DNA of 64,000 nt from Paenarthrobacter sp. Z7-10 (GTDB lineage Bacteria > Actinomycetota > Actinomycetes > Actinomycetales > Micrococcaceae): NCBI RefSeq assembly GCF_026932795.1, contig NZ_JADPVH010000005.1, forward strand, positions 1 to 64,000, given 5' to 3'. The notes below the pieces were generated by a model, which saw only the letters and a list, made by a program, of their open reading frames with translations, made no database searches and was not told the DNA's origin. Within the stretch, counting starts at the first letter, position 1, and every line of letters starts with the position of its first letter. This document shows, piece after piece, positions 54,140-62,133 of the stretch. The position numbers and the translations under genes were made by a program.

Positions 54140-54712
54140 TTATGGCGATTCCCAGCCGATGCGGCCGGTTCGAAGGTCTTCCTGAAAGCTGCGGATCCAA
54201 CCAATATCGGCCCGCAGCAAAGTCTGTTGGTAGCAGAGATCGATCCAGTACTTCTTCTCGATCCGGCGGCCGGTGACCACGCGCTCCCCGTGCTCCAAAT
54301 CCAGCAACCGCACCACCAGGGCTTCCAGCCGCCGGTCCAGCAGTTCCAGCACCTGTCCGCGGGGCAGATTGTGCGCCTCCGCGATGGCCAGTGGAAACTC
54401 GGGATACTCGTTCGCGGGAACCGCCAGCATGTCCTCCAGCCGGCTGGTGAGGGCACGTCGGCCGGCCTGCGAAATTTCGTAGGTGGTGCGCTCGGGCCGG
54501 TTGCCCTCCCGGTCCGTTCCCACCGCGTCCACCAGTCCGTGCTCGGACAGGCGCCCCACCGCGTGATAGAGCGTCCCGGGCCGGACCTTAAGCAGCCGGT
54601 CCTCACTTCGTGCCATCAGCAGCTGATACATCTCGTACGGATGCATGGGACGTTCCGCGAGCAGGGCCAACGAGGCCACGCCCAAGGGTGTCAATTGCGT
54701 CAGCGCCGGCAT
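54140..54712 (-). CDS. PadR family transcriptional regulator
   Basis: The 190-residue DNA-binding protein (ATG at 54710-54712, MPALTQLTPLGVASLALLAE) has the PadR winged helix: MHPYEMYQLLMARSEDRLLKVRPGTLYHAVGRLSEHGLV and TTYEISQAGRRALTSRLEDML. A C-terminal helical domain of the Vir-type follows (LELLDRRLEALVVRLLDLEHGE). PadR proteins usually repress a neighbouring efflux gene and release it on binding a small molecule. Here the MFS pump starts nine bases downstream, so the two form one operon. Confidence 0.9.
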   Translation of the reverse strand: MPALTQLTPLGVASLALLAERPMHPYEMYQLLMARSEDRLLKVRPGTLYHAVGRLSEHGLVDAVGTDREGNRPERTTYEISQAGRRALTSRLEDMLAVPANEYPEFPLAIAEAHNLPRGQVLELLDRRLEALVVRLLDLEHGERVVTGRRIEKKYWIDLCYQQTLLRADIGWIRSFQEDLRTGRIGWESP

Positions 54713-54810
54713 CAATCCATCCCGTCCCGACAAAACCCGTTCTTATTCCGCATCAAGTATTCCACATGGAATAACTTTGAGCACCCACGGGGGTGCGGAC
54801 GGCCGCCGAA

Positions 54811-55908
54811 TCAGCGCGGTGCGCGCAGGAAGCCCGTCTGCCGGCCGGCAACCTGTCCGGCATCGGGGGCGACAATAATCTCCTGGGCCGCGATGTAGAG
54901 CTCACCCGCATCATCGACGGTGAGGGCGGCATCCGGATCCACGCTCCGCTTGACCACCGCCAAGGCCACCGGCCCCATTTCATAGTGCTGCGCCACGGAG
55001 GTCACCGTGCCTACCCGGCGGTCCCCCATCAGAACGTCGCTGCCCGCGGCCGGCAGGGTATGTTGCGATCCGTCCAGCTGCAGGAAAACCAGCCTCCGCG
55101 GCGGATGTCCCAGATTGTGCACCCGGGCGATGGTTTCCTGGCCCTTGTAGCAGCCCTTGGCCAGATGCACCGCCGTTCGGAGCAGGTCAAGCTCATGCGG
55201 AATGGTCTTCTCGTCCGTGTCGGCGCCCAGCCGCGGACGCCACGCCGCGATGCGCAGCGCTTCGGAGGCCAATGTTCCGGCCAGCGGCAGCGCCGCCGTC
55301 GCGGATTCCAGCTCCGCGAGCGGCAGCAGGTATTCAAACCAAGTGCGCTCCCTGCCCGGATGTAACTCCTCCGGCAGCGCGGTATAGGCGTATCCGCCCG
55401 ACCCCACCTCGGGCCACGGGTCCCGCCAGTGGACGCGGTCCGCCCACCCGGAAACGGGCACCGTTGACCCAACCACAGCCCACTGCGCAGAGACGTCGGC
55501 CACCTCCACCCGAAGCATGAACTTCATGCTGGCCAGCCAGGCGGCCAGCGGCGCCGCCTCGGCGCTCTCCACCAACAGCCAGCTGGTGGTGCCATCATCG
55601 ACCAGCCGCACATCGAAATCGATTCGGCCGGTAATGCTCAGCAGCAGCAGTTCCGTGCCGACCCCCGGAGCGAGGTTTGTGACCTGCTGCGAGGAGAGGG
55701 TGTTGAGCCAGCTGAGCCGGTCGGCTCCAGTGACGGTTACCACTCCGCGGTGGGACAGGTCGACGACGGCGGTGCCGGGTTTGCCGTGAATGCCGGCGAG
55801 ATTGCGTTGTTCCAGGATCGGATCGCCGTAGTGCGCGGCGACGCCGGCGTCCAGACCGGAGGCCTCGACAGCACCGGGGCGTGCGAGCAGGGCGCTTGAA
55901 TAGCTCAT
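54811..55908 (-). CDS. ygfZ: Folate-binding protein YgfZ (CAF17-like)
   Basis: YgfZ proteins bind tetrahydrofolate and support iron-sulphur enzyme assembly or repair. The 365 residues are related to GcvT; the family's signature with its conserved Cys is seen as LAKGCYKGQETIARVHNLGHPPRRLV. The N-terminal region has VVDLSHRGVVTVTGADRLSWLNTLSSQQV. The length is normal for actinobacteria. It precedes, on the same strand, the PadR-MFS operon by 98 bases and follows the nitrobindin-like gene. Confidence 0.92.
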   Translation of the reverse strand: MSYSSALLARPGAVEASGLDAGVAAHYGDPILEQRNLAGIHGKPGTAVVDLSHRGVVTVTGADRLSWLNTLSSQQVTNLAPGVGTELLLLSITGRIDFDVRLVDDGTTSWLLVESAEAAPLAAWLASMKFMLRVEVADVSAQWAVVGSTVPVSGWADRVHWRDPWPEVGSGGYAYTALPEELHPGRERTWFEYLLPLAELESATAALPLAGTLASEALRIAAWRPRLGADTDEKTIPHELDLLRTAVHLAKGCYKGQETIARVHNLGHPPRRLVFLQLDGSQHTLPAAGSDVLMGDRRVGTVTSVAQHYEMGPVALAVVKRSVDPDAALTVDDAGELYIAAQEIIVAPDAGQVAGRQTGFLRAPR

Positions 55909-55959
55909 GGAATGGGAACGTCCTGTACTTGGAGGGTATTCCGCCGGGCCGTGCTGGAA

Positions 55960-56562
55960 TCAGGCGGGAGTCTTTTTCAGTATTGCGGAGGCGTGGGCGG
56001 ACAGCTCGCTTCCGTTCGCCGCCACGTCCCAACGCCAGAAGAGATCGCCGTTGACAAGGCCGAATATTCGGGTGGCGGCGGCATAATCCTTGGACCCGGC
56101 ACCGCGCATTACCGCATCGGTGGCCAACTGAATCTGCGGACCCTTGATCTGGCCGTAATACAATTCCGAGATGCCTCCGGGGTGGACGATCGTGGCGGTG
56201 AGGTCAAAGCCTCCGTCCGCATTCCGCAGCTTTTCGACATCCTCGGCCGTGGTCAGGGCCGGAACAATGTCCGCTGGAACCAATCCCGGGCCGCCGTCGG
56301 CCTCGTTGAGTTTACGGTCCAGCGCCCAGAATCCGGTTTCCACCGAGAGCGGACGCAGCGTAGTGCCCTCCTCGTCCGTCAACCAGCTTTCCGCGGTGTA
56401 GCGCAGGTAGGGCAACCCGTTGGTGGAGAACGTGACCAGCTGGGAGAAATACTCCGAGTCCGATTCCCCCGTTCCGAGCCGGCCGCCGCCGTTCCATTCG
56501 CCCAGCAGCCAAGACAGCGGAACGAGTTCCGGTGTCAGGTCGGTGGGGATTTCAATCGGCAT
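55960..56562 (-). CDS. Nitrobindin-like (FABP/THAP4-type) heme-binding beta-barrel protein
   Basis: The 200-residue protein belongs to the bacterial nitrobindin family (older names DUF1794, FABP-like). The N-terminal signature GEWNGGGRLGTG, the segment FSTNGLPYLRYTAESWL and the C-terminal HASAILKKTPA fit the family. In mycobacterial members a C-terminal His binds heme iron; the His in LSAHASAILKK is the likely equivalent. The cell role may be nitric oxide or peroxynitrite handling; that is inferred. It lies 51 bases before ygfZ on the same strand. Confidence 0.85.
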   Translation of the reverse strand: MPIEIPTDLTPELVPLSWLLGEWNGGGRLGTGESDSEYFSQLVTFSTNGLPYLRYTAESWLTDEEGTTLRPLSVETGFWALDRKLNEADGGPGLVPADIVPALTTAEDVEKLRNADGGFDLTATIVHPGGISELYYGQIKGPQIQLATDAVMRGAGSKDYAAATRIFGLVNGDLFWRWDVAANGSELSAHASAILKKTPA

Positions 56563-56575
56563 GGGTCAGCCCGCT

Positions 56576-56689
56576 TTACTGCTGGCCCTTGAACAGGCGC
56601 CAAACCACCAGCCCCGCGAACCACGCCATGGCCAGGCCGGCGATCACCAGCAGGCAGATAAAGATGATTTCAAAGGCAAGTACCGACAT
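56576..56689 (-). CDS. Small single-helix membrane protein (37 residues)
   Basis: The ORF reads MSVLAFEIIFICLLVIAGLA and continues to the end VVWRLFKGQQ, 37 residues in all. It is almost entirely one hydrophobic helix with a short basic C-terminus. GGGGGAC precedes the ATG. It starts 31 bases after the stop of the membrane-protein gene and ends 13 bases before the nitrobindin-like gene, on the same strand, filling the gap neatly. I do not recognise a family; translation is inferred from position and composition. Confidence 0.6.
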   Translation of the reverse strand: MSVLAFEIIFICLLVIAGLAMAWFAGLVVWRLFKGQQ

Positions 56690-56720
56690 GTCCCCCATAA
56701 TAGCGCGAAGATTCCGGAGC

Positions 56721-57455
56721 CTAGGTAATGAGCAATCTGTCGATGAAGTAAATCAAGGTTCCCAGCGCCGCGATCGGCGCCAAGCCCATTGCGATGGCCC
56801 CCGGCTGCGTCCGGTGGGGACCGGCAAGGCCGGCCAGATGGCGGAAGCTCATCAGCACCGCGGCAACGACGGCCCCAATGATGGCGGCCGGAACAATGCG
56901 CACGTCGGAAAACAACAGGGCCGCCATCGGGCCCGTGAGCGCGGCAAGCCCGACGGCCAGCGGCGCTATCACTCGGTCCGGCCAGCGGATCAGCCCGACG
57001 AGCAGGGCGACGGCGGCGCTGAGCCCGGTGATGAGCATCATGGCTGTATGGCCGTTGAACCGTTCCGCGGCGATCCAACCGCCCGCCAGGGTGGAGACCA
57101 GGACCCCGGCGCTGGCCCCCAACGTGGATTCCAGCCGATGGCTCTGCCCGGTACCGCGAACCAATTGGACGACAAAAACTCCGCCAATACCCGCCGCGGT
57201 GGAGACCGGCAGCCACATCAGGTAACCGGGGCCGGTGCTGAAGGCGGCGGAAACGGCCCCGCCGGATCCGGACAGGGCGATAATTACGGCGAGGGTCTTC
57301 TTGGCCGGCACGCGCAGATAATGTGGCCAGCCGAATCCGAAGGCCGCGCAGAGCCCGATCACGGCCGTCAGGGAAATACCCAACGATCCATAGGTACCGG
57401 CGATCAGTAGAGCCAGCGCCGTCAATCCGGCTATGCCTATCGTCCACGACTTCAC
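56721..57455 (-). CDS. Conserved integral membrane protein, function unknown
   Basis: The 244-residue product starts at a GTG (57453-57455) with AGGA seven bases upstream; a longer frame to 57572 adds 39 polar residues that are unlikely to be used. About seven membrane helices are seen, with a polar loop [21 protein letters not shown] in the middle. No catalytic motif is visible. It is transcribed divergently from glnR with 146 bases between starts. I do not recognise a named family. Confidence 0.8.
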   Translation of the reverse strand: MKSWTIGIAGLTALALLIAGTYGSLGISLTAVIGLCAAFGFGWPHYLRVPAKKTLAVIIALSGSGGAVSAAFSTGPGYLMWLPVSTAAGIGGVFVVQLVRGTGQSHRLESTLGASAGVLVSTLAGGWIAAERFNGHTAMMLITGLSAAVALLVGLIRWPDRVIAPLAVGLAALTGPMAALLFSDVRIVPAAIIGAVVAAVLMSFRHLAGLAGPHRTQPGAIAMGLAPIAALGTLIYFIDRLLIT

Positions 57456-57601
57456 AGTCCAATCCTGCCCTATCCGAACGTGACGCGTTATCCGGCGCCG
57501 CCAAGCAGGAACGGTATAGTCAACGACAAACCCCTGCCGCTGCAGTCCGATTTCGGCACCGGGAACGCTCAAAGATGCGCGTCACGCACCTTGGAGGAAG
57601 C

Positions 57602-58300
57602 ATGTCGCAGATCCTGTTACTGACCAACAGCGCCGGACCGTCAACGGATATCCTGCCTGCCCTGGAATTGCTGAGCCACCGCATCCACATTCTGCCGGCA
57701 GAGCCCACCGCACTGTTGGAAACCGACCCCTGCGACGTCATCCTGCTTGATGCGCGGAAAGACTTGGCGGGCGCCCGCTCCCTGACTCAGCTCCTGCGGG
57801 CCACCGGGCTGAGCACGCCATTGATCCTCATCCTGACCGAAGGTGGAATGGCCGCCGTCTCCGCAAGCTGGGCCGCTGACGACATCCTGCTGGACTCGGC
57901 CGGGCCCGCTGAGGTCGAGGCCCGGCTGCGACTGGCGGTGGCCCGGACCAGCACGGAGGATGGTCGGCCGGAGACGGAGATCCGGGCGGCCGGTGTCGTC
58001 ATCGATGAGGCAAGCTACACGGCTCGCGTCAATGGCGAGGCACTGAACCTGACCTACAAGGAATTTGAACTGCTCAAGTACCTGGCCCAGCACCCCGGCC
58101 GGGTGTTCACCCGGGCCCAGCTGCTCAGCGAGGTGTGGGGATACGACTACTACGGAGGCACCCGAACGGTTGACGTCCACGTCCGCCGGCTGCGCGCCAA
58201 ACTTGGCTCGGACCACGAGAACCTGATCAGCACGGTCCGCAATGTCGGCTACCGGCTCACGCTGCTCCGGCTGGCGAATGAGGAGCTCACCGAGGCCTGA
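57602..58300 (+). CDS. glnR: GlnR-like orphan response regulator (nitrogen control)
   Basis: The 232-residue protein has an N-terminal receiver-like domain and a C-terminal OmpR/PhoB winged helix ([53 protein letters not shown]). The N-terminus ([27 protein letters not shown]) and [25 protein letters not shown] match Streptomyces GlnR, the global nitrogen regulator, which works without a partner kinase. No histidine kinase gene is next to it here. The start ATG has TTGGAGG upstream. A TATAGT element at 57515-57520 may be its -10 box. In related genomes it also lies near mshD and ppk. Confidence 0.86.
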   Translation: MSQILLLTNSAGPSTDILPALELLSHRIHILPAEPTALLETDPCDVILLDARKDLAGARSLTQLLRATGLSTPLILILTEGGMAAVSASWAADDILLDSAGPAEVEARLRLAVARTSTEDGRPETEIRAAGVVIDEASYTARVNGEALNLTYKEFELLKYLAQHPGRVFTRAQLLSEVWGYDYYGGTRTVDVHVRRLRAKLGSDHENLISTVRNVGYRLTLLRLANEELTEA

Positions 58301-58320
58301 TCCCCGGCGCGGGCAGCCTC

Positions 58321-58364
58321 TTGCCGATGGCTGAACAGGCGTTTAGTATGTTGAACATGGGTTC
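58321..58364 (+). promoter_or_regulatory. Promoter and operator of the TetR-ABC operon
   Basis: TTGCCG at 58321-58326, a 17-base spacer and TAGTAT at 58344-58349 form a well-spaced promoter. Transcription would start close to the ATG at 58357-58359. The inverted repeat TGAAC-ATGG-GTTCA (58352-58365) overlies the start point and is a fit place for repressor binding. Confidence 0.55.
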
Positions 58365-59034
58365 AGAGGAGCTCTCCAGCCAGGCCCGTATTCGGAACGC
58401 GGCCGTCCGTCACTTCGCAACCGAGGGCTTTGGCAAGGCGAACCTTCGCGCCATCGCCGGGACTGCCGGTGTCAGCGCCGGCCTGCTCATCCACCACTTC
58501 GGCTCAAAGGAAGGACTGCGCCGTGCCTGCGACGAGCATGTGCTGGCCGCCGTCGTCGCACAGGCCCGCAGTGAGTCCAGTCCGGAGGGGCTGCCCGGCG
58601 CGGTAGCGGATTTCCTGAGCGGACCCGAGAAACTCCAGCTCATGATGCGCTATCTGGGTCGGGCCATCGCCGAGGACACGGCGGCCGGCCGGACATTTGT
58701 GGACACCCTGACCACCGAAACCGAGTCGATCCTCCGCGCCGGAGTGGCAGATGGCAGCGTCCGCCGGCTCGAGGACCCGCGGGCGGTGAGTGTGCTGATC
58801 GTCATGACCTCCCTGGCTGTGCTGGCCATGCCGCAGCACTTCACCCGCGGGCTAGGCCACGACGAGCTGACCTCCGAGCTGATGCGCCGGATCGCCCTCC
58901 CCTCGCTTGAGCTATACACGTACGGCCTGTACACCGATGACAGGTTCCTGCAGGCGGCCCGGGCAGCCTTGGATGCTGCGGCCACAGGGGAAACGGGCGC
59001 GGCAGTCCGGACCGCGGAAGGGGCTCAGGAATGA
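58357..59034 (+). CDS. TetR family transcriptional regulator
   Basis: The 225-residue DNA-binding protein has the TetR helix-turn-helix (RIRNAAVRHFATEGFGKANLRAIAGTAGVSAGLLIHHFGSKEGLRRACDEHV) and an all-helical ligand domain. The frame is open to 58321, but the ATG at 58357 fits homologues and lies about seven bases after a -10 box, so the mRNA may be leaderless. The stop overlaps the ABC ATPase start by four bases, so the regulator is cotranscribed with, and likely represses, the transporter. Confidence 0.9.
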   Translation: MGSEELSSQARIRNAAVRHFATEGFGKANLRAIAGTAGVSAGLLIHHFGSKEGLRRACDEHVLAAVVAQARSESSPEGLPGAVADFLSGPEKLQLMMRYLGRAIAEDTAAGRTFVDTLTTETESILRAGVADGSVRRLEDPRAVSVLIVMTSLAVLAMPQHFTRGLGHDELTSELMRRIALPSLELYTYGLYTDDRFLQAARAALDAAATGETGAAVRTAEGAQE

Positions 59035-59963
59035 CCGCGCCCGCCATTGAAGCGGTGGACCTGTATAAGACCTTTGGCCACAGCACCGCGCTGGACGGGG
59101 TCAGCTTTAGCGTGGCCCCGGGAACCGTTTTCGGCATGATCGGCCCGAACGGAGCGGGCAAGACCACCACCATGCGGATCCTGCTGGACATTATTCGGCC
59201 CTCGTCCGGCCGGGCACGCGTCCTGGATACGGATGCGCGCAACGCGGGGCCGGCGCTGCGCCGCCGGATCGGCTACCTTCCCGGTGATCTGATCCTGCAG
59301 GGCCGGATCAGCGGGCGCCGTTTGCTGACCCAGTACGTTGACATCTCCGGCCCGGTGCGGCCGGGACGGATCGACGAACTGGCCGAGCGGCTCAGAGTCG
59401 ATCTGGATCGCCCGGTCCGCAAACTCTCCAAGGGCAACAAACAGAAGCTGGGCATCATTCAGGCGTTTATGCATGAACCCGCCCTGCTGGTGTTGGACGA
59501 ACCCACGAGCGGCCTCGACCCACTGATGCGGCAGGAATTCCTCGCCATGGTCAAGGAATCGAAGGCGGCGGGGCAGTGCGTGTTCCTGTCCTCCCATGTG
59601 ATCAGCGAAATCCAGCAGGCCGCCGATGAGGTGGCCATCCTGCGCAACGGGCGGATCGTGCGGGTCGCCACGGTCGAGGACCTGCGGGGGACCGCCGTCC
59701 GCCATCTGCGGCTGCGCGTCGCCGGGACCGGTGCCGGTGACCTGCGGTCCCGGCTGCAGACACTGCCGGGGCTGGACAATCTGAAGATTACCGACGACGA
59801 CGGACGCGGGGCTGCGGCCTCGGCCACCCTCGCCGGAGCGATCGCACCGATCCTCGCAGCGCTGGCGGTCCTGCCGTTGACAGACCTGGTGCTGGAGGAA
59901 CCCGACCTCGAAGAGTCGGTCCTGTCTCTGTACACCGCCCCCAATTCCGAGGAACAGTCATGA
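59031..59963 (+). CDS. ABC transporter ATP-binding protein (ABC-2 exporter type)
   Basis: The 310-residue ATPase has Walker A GPNGAGKTTT, a Q-loop region, the signature LSKGNKQKLG, Walker B LLVLDEPTSGLDPL and the switch His of SSHVISEI. A C-terminal extension of about 90 residues is typical of the drug/antibiotic exporter ATPases (CcmA/DrrA-like). It overlaps both neighbours by four bases. Substrate unknown; control by TetR suggests a toxic compound or antibiotic. Confidence 0.93.
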   Translation: MTAPAIEAVDLYKTFGHSTALDGVSFSVAPGTVFGMIGPNGAGKTTTMRILLDIIRPSSGRARVLDTDARNAGPALRRRIGYLPGDLILQGRISGRRLLTQYVDISGPVRPGRIDELAERLRVDLDRPVRKLSKGNKQKLGIIQAFMHEPALLVLDEPTSGLDPLMRQEFLAMVKESKAAGQCVFLSSHVISEIQQAADEVAILRNGRIVRVATVEDLRGTAVRHLRLRVAGTGAGDLRSRLQTLPGLDNLKITDDDGRGAAASATLAGAIAPILAALAVLPLTDLVLEEPDLEESVLSLYTAPNSEEQS

Positions 59964-60811
59964 GCGCCACAACTGCCACTTCGCCTCGATCGGACTCTGC
60001 GGTGGACCGGCGCCGTAAACCCCTTCCGGTTTTCGGCAAGGTTTTCTCCGACACGTGGCGCTCGCTGGCGGGCTGGGCCGCTGGCCTGGCTGCCGTGATC
60101 TTCCTCTACCTTCCGCTGTTTCCCAGCATTGGCGGCAGCGACCAGATGCAGCAGCTGATCAATTCGATGCCTCCACAGCTGGTCCACGCGCTCAACTACG
60201 ACCAGATCGGCACCGGCGCCGGCTACACCCAGTCCACCCTTTTTGGCCTGATGGGATTCCTGCTGACCAGTATCGCGGCCGTGGGCTGGGGTGCTGGCGC
60301 CATCGGCGGCGACGAGGAGTCGGGCCAGCTGGAACTGACCCTCGCCCATTCGGTCACCCGCACCCAAGTCGCGCTGGAGCGTTTTTTGGCCCTGGTCGTT
60401 AAATTGCTGATCCTCGCGACCCTGGTCTTTGTGCTAGTTGCGGCCCTGAACGGACCCGCACAGCTGCAGCTGGACACGGCCAACCTGCTGGGCTGCTGCC
60501 TACTCTTCGCCGGTTTGTCGCTGCTCAGCGGGACGGCCGCACTGCTGGCCGGCGCCAGTACCGGCCGCCGGATATGGGGCGTCGGAGTCGGGGCCGCCGT
60601 GGCGGTACTGGGCTACGTCTTCAACGCGGTGGGCAACCAAAGCCCGGATGTGGAGTGGTTGCACCGGCTCTCACCTTATTACTGGGCTTATGGGAACAAT
60701 CCGATGAACTCCGGCGCCAACCCGCTGGCCGTGGTGGCCTTGTTTGGCTTGGCGGTGCTGATGGGTGCCCTCACGGCCATGGTGCTGCGGCGCCGGGATG
60801 TTGGGGTCTAG
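59960..60811 (+). CDS. ABC-2 type transporter permease
   Basis: The 283-residue protein has a basic N-terminus and about six membrane helices, with the cytoplasmic motif GAGAIGGDEESGQLELTLAHSVTRTQVALER, which is the usual signature of ABC-2 permeases after helix 2. The DSPYYW-like LHRLSPYYWAYGNNPM lies before the last helix. It is the final gene of the TetR-ATPase-permease operon. The substrate is unknown. Confidence 0.88.
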   Translation: MSATTATSPRSDSAVDRRRKPLPVFGKVFSDTWRSLAGWAAGLAAVIFLYLPLFPSIGGSDQMQQLINSMPPQLVHALNYDQIGTGAGYTQSTLFGLMGFLLTSIAAVGWGAGAIGGDEESGQLELTLAHSVTRTQVALERFLALVVKLLILATLVFVLVAALNGPAQLQLDTANLLGCCLLFAGLSLLSGTAALLAGASTGRRIWGVGVGAAVAVLGYVFNAVGNQSPDVEWLHRLSPYYWAYGNNPMNSGANPLAVVALFGLAVLMGALTAMVLRRRDVGV

Positions 60812-61091
60812 GACGATCCAAGGCCACAGGGTCCGTACGAAGGGGGTGGGACGACCGCGGTTGAGACGACGGTGGACCATTCGATAAGGGTGGTGTGGTC
60901 CCACTGGTGGAGGACATACGGGTCGAACGTATCGCGGGCACCCCAATGGTGCATCCCCCTCGTCCCCGCGGAAACCGCCGGGCTGGACATCACAGTACCC
61001 GAGCCCCCGCCGCGTTTCAAACGGACCCGGTGGTGCGCAGCTGGCGGCGCCGATCCTCCCACGCCTTAGCGCTGGGCATTAGGCTTTGTCC
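60812..61091. other. Unassigned gap between the ABC operon and mshD
   Basis: This 280-base gap has frames open on both strands (65 codons plus, 85 codons minus), but neither has a ribosome binding site or a recognised domain. A weak inverted repeat GTGGGAC (60846-60852) / GTCCCAC (60898-60904) is present. The mshD promoter must lie here: TAGGCT at 61081-61086, six bases before the ATG, could be a -10 box for a leaderless transcript. Confidence 0.4.
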
Positions 61092-62078
61092 ATGGGTGGA
61101 AAAGAGACCGGCGGCCGGCCCGATCCGATCGCGACGGGGACCCCGGAAGCGGCGCTGCTGCACGACATTGAAACCCTGGTTACGGCGGCCATGGAGTCCG
61201 ACGGCAATCCTCCGTTGTCGGAACAGACGCTCATCGATCTGCGCGCAGCACCGGCCGAGCCGAACTCATTGCTCGTACTGGCCGCCTACGACGGGCCGGA
61301 GACCGCCGGCCCGTCCGACGCACGCGACCTGGCGGGCGTCGCCGTCGTCGTCGGCCATGGGGACAGCCGCGTGCTGGAACTGGTGGTGCATCCGCAATAC
61401 CGGAACCAGGGAGTGGGCGCGCTGCTGGTGGACAAGCTTCGGGAAGCCCAGGGCCTGGAGAGGCTGCAGGCCTGGTCGCACGGCAATTCCGCGGCGGCGG
61501 CGGAGCTGGCCGAAAGATACGGTTTCGTGGCCGTCCGTGAGCTGTGGCGGATGCGCCTGGTCCGCGACCACGCTCCGGTGCAGCCGTTGCCCGAGCCTTC
61601 GCTTCCGGACGGTGTTACGCTGCGGACCTTCGTTCCCGGCCGGGACGAGGCGCCCTGGCTGACGGCGAACGCGGCGGCCTTCGCCCACCACCGGGAGCAG
61701 GGCTCCACCACCCTGGCCGACTTGCAGGCACGAATGGCCGAGCCGTGGTTCGACCCGGCCGGTTTCTTCCTCGCTGCGCAAACAGACGCCCGCGGCAACG
61801 AACAGCTGCTCGGATTCCACTGGACCAAGATCCATCCACGCCGGGACGGGCATCCCGCCATCGGTGAGGTGTACGTCGTCGGCGTCACGCCCGCGGCGCA
61901 GGGAATGGGGCTGGGGAAGGCGCTGACGGTGGCTGGCATCCGGCACCTGCAGTCCGCCTCCCTGCAGGCCATCATGCTGTATGTGGATGCGGACAATGCG
62001 GCCGCCGTGGCGCTGTACCGCAAGCTCGGGTTCACCCGTTGGGATGCCGATGTGATGTATGCGCCGGCGCCGGGATGA
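61092..62078 (+). CDS. mshD: Mycothiol synthase
   Basis: MshD acetylates Cys-GlcN-Ins, the last step in making mycothiol, the main thiol of actinobacteria. The 328 residues (ATG at 61092) hold two GNAT domains. The N-terminal one has LELVVHPQYRNQGVGALLVDKL. The active C-terminal one has EVYVVGVTPAAQGMGLGKALTVAGIRHL and MLYVDADNAAAVALYRKLGFTRWDADVMYA. The segment GFHWTKIHP is also typical. The neighbours glnR and ppk agree with the usual actinobacterial context. Confidence 0.94.
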   Translation: MGGKETGGRPDPIATGTPEAALLHDIETLVTAAMESDGNPPLSEQTLIDLRAAPAEPNSLLVLAAYDGPETAGPSDARDLAGVAVVVGHGDSRVLELVVHPQYRNQGVGALLVDKLREAQGLERLQAWSHGNSAAAAELAERYGFVAVRELWRMRLVRDHAPVQPLPEPSLPDGVTLRTFVPGRDEAPWLTANAAAFAHHREQGSTTLADLQARMAEPWFDPAGFFLAAQTDARGNEQLLGFHWTKIHPRRDGHPAIGEVYVVGVTPAAQGMGLGKALTVAGIRHLQSASLQAIMLYVDADNAAAVALYRKLGFTRWDADVMYAPAPG

Positions 62079-62133
62079 GCGCGGCAAAAACTTGTAGGGT
62101 TGACGGGGAGCGATGGATTTTAGGGGAGAGCAG

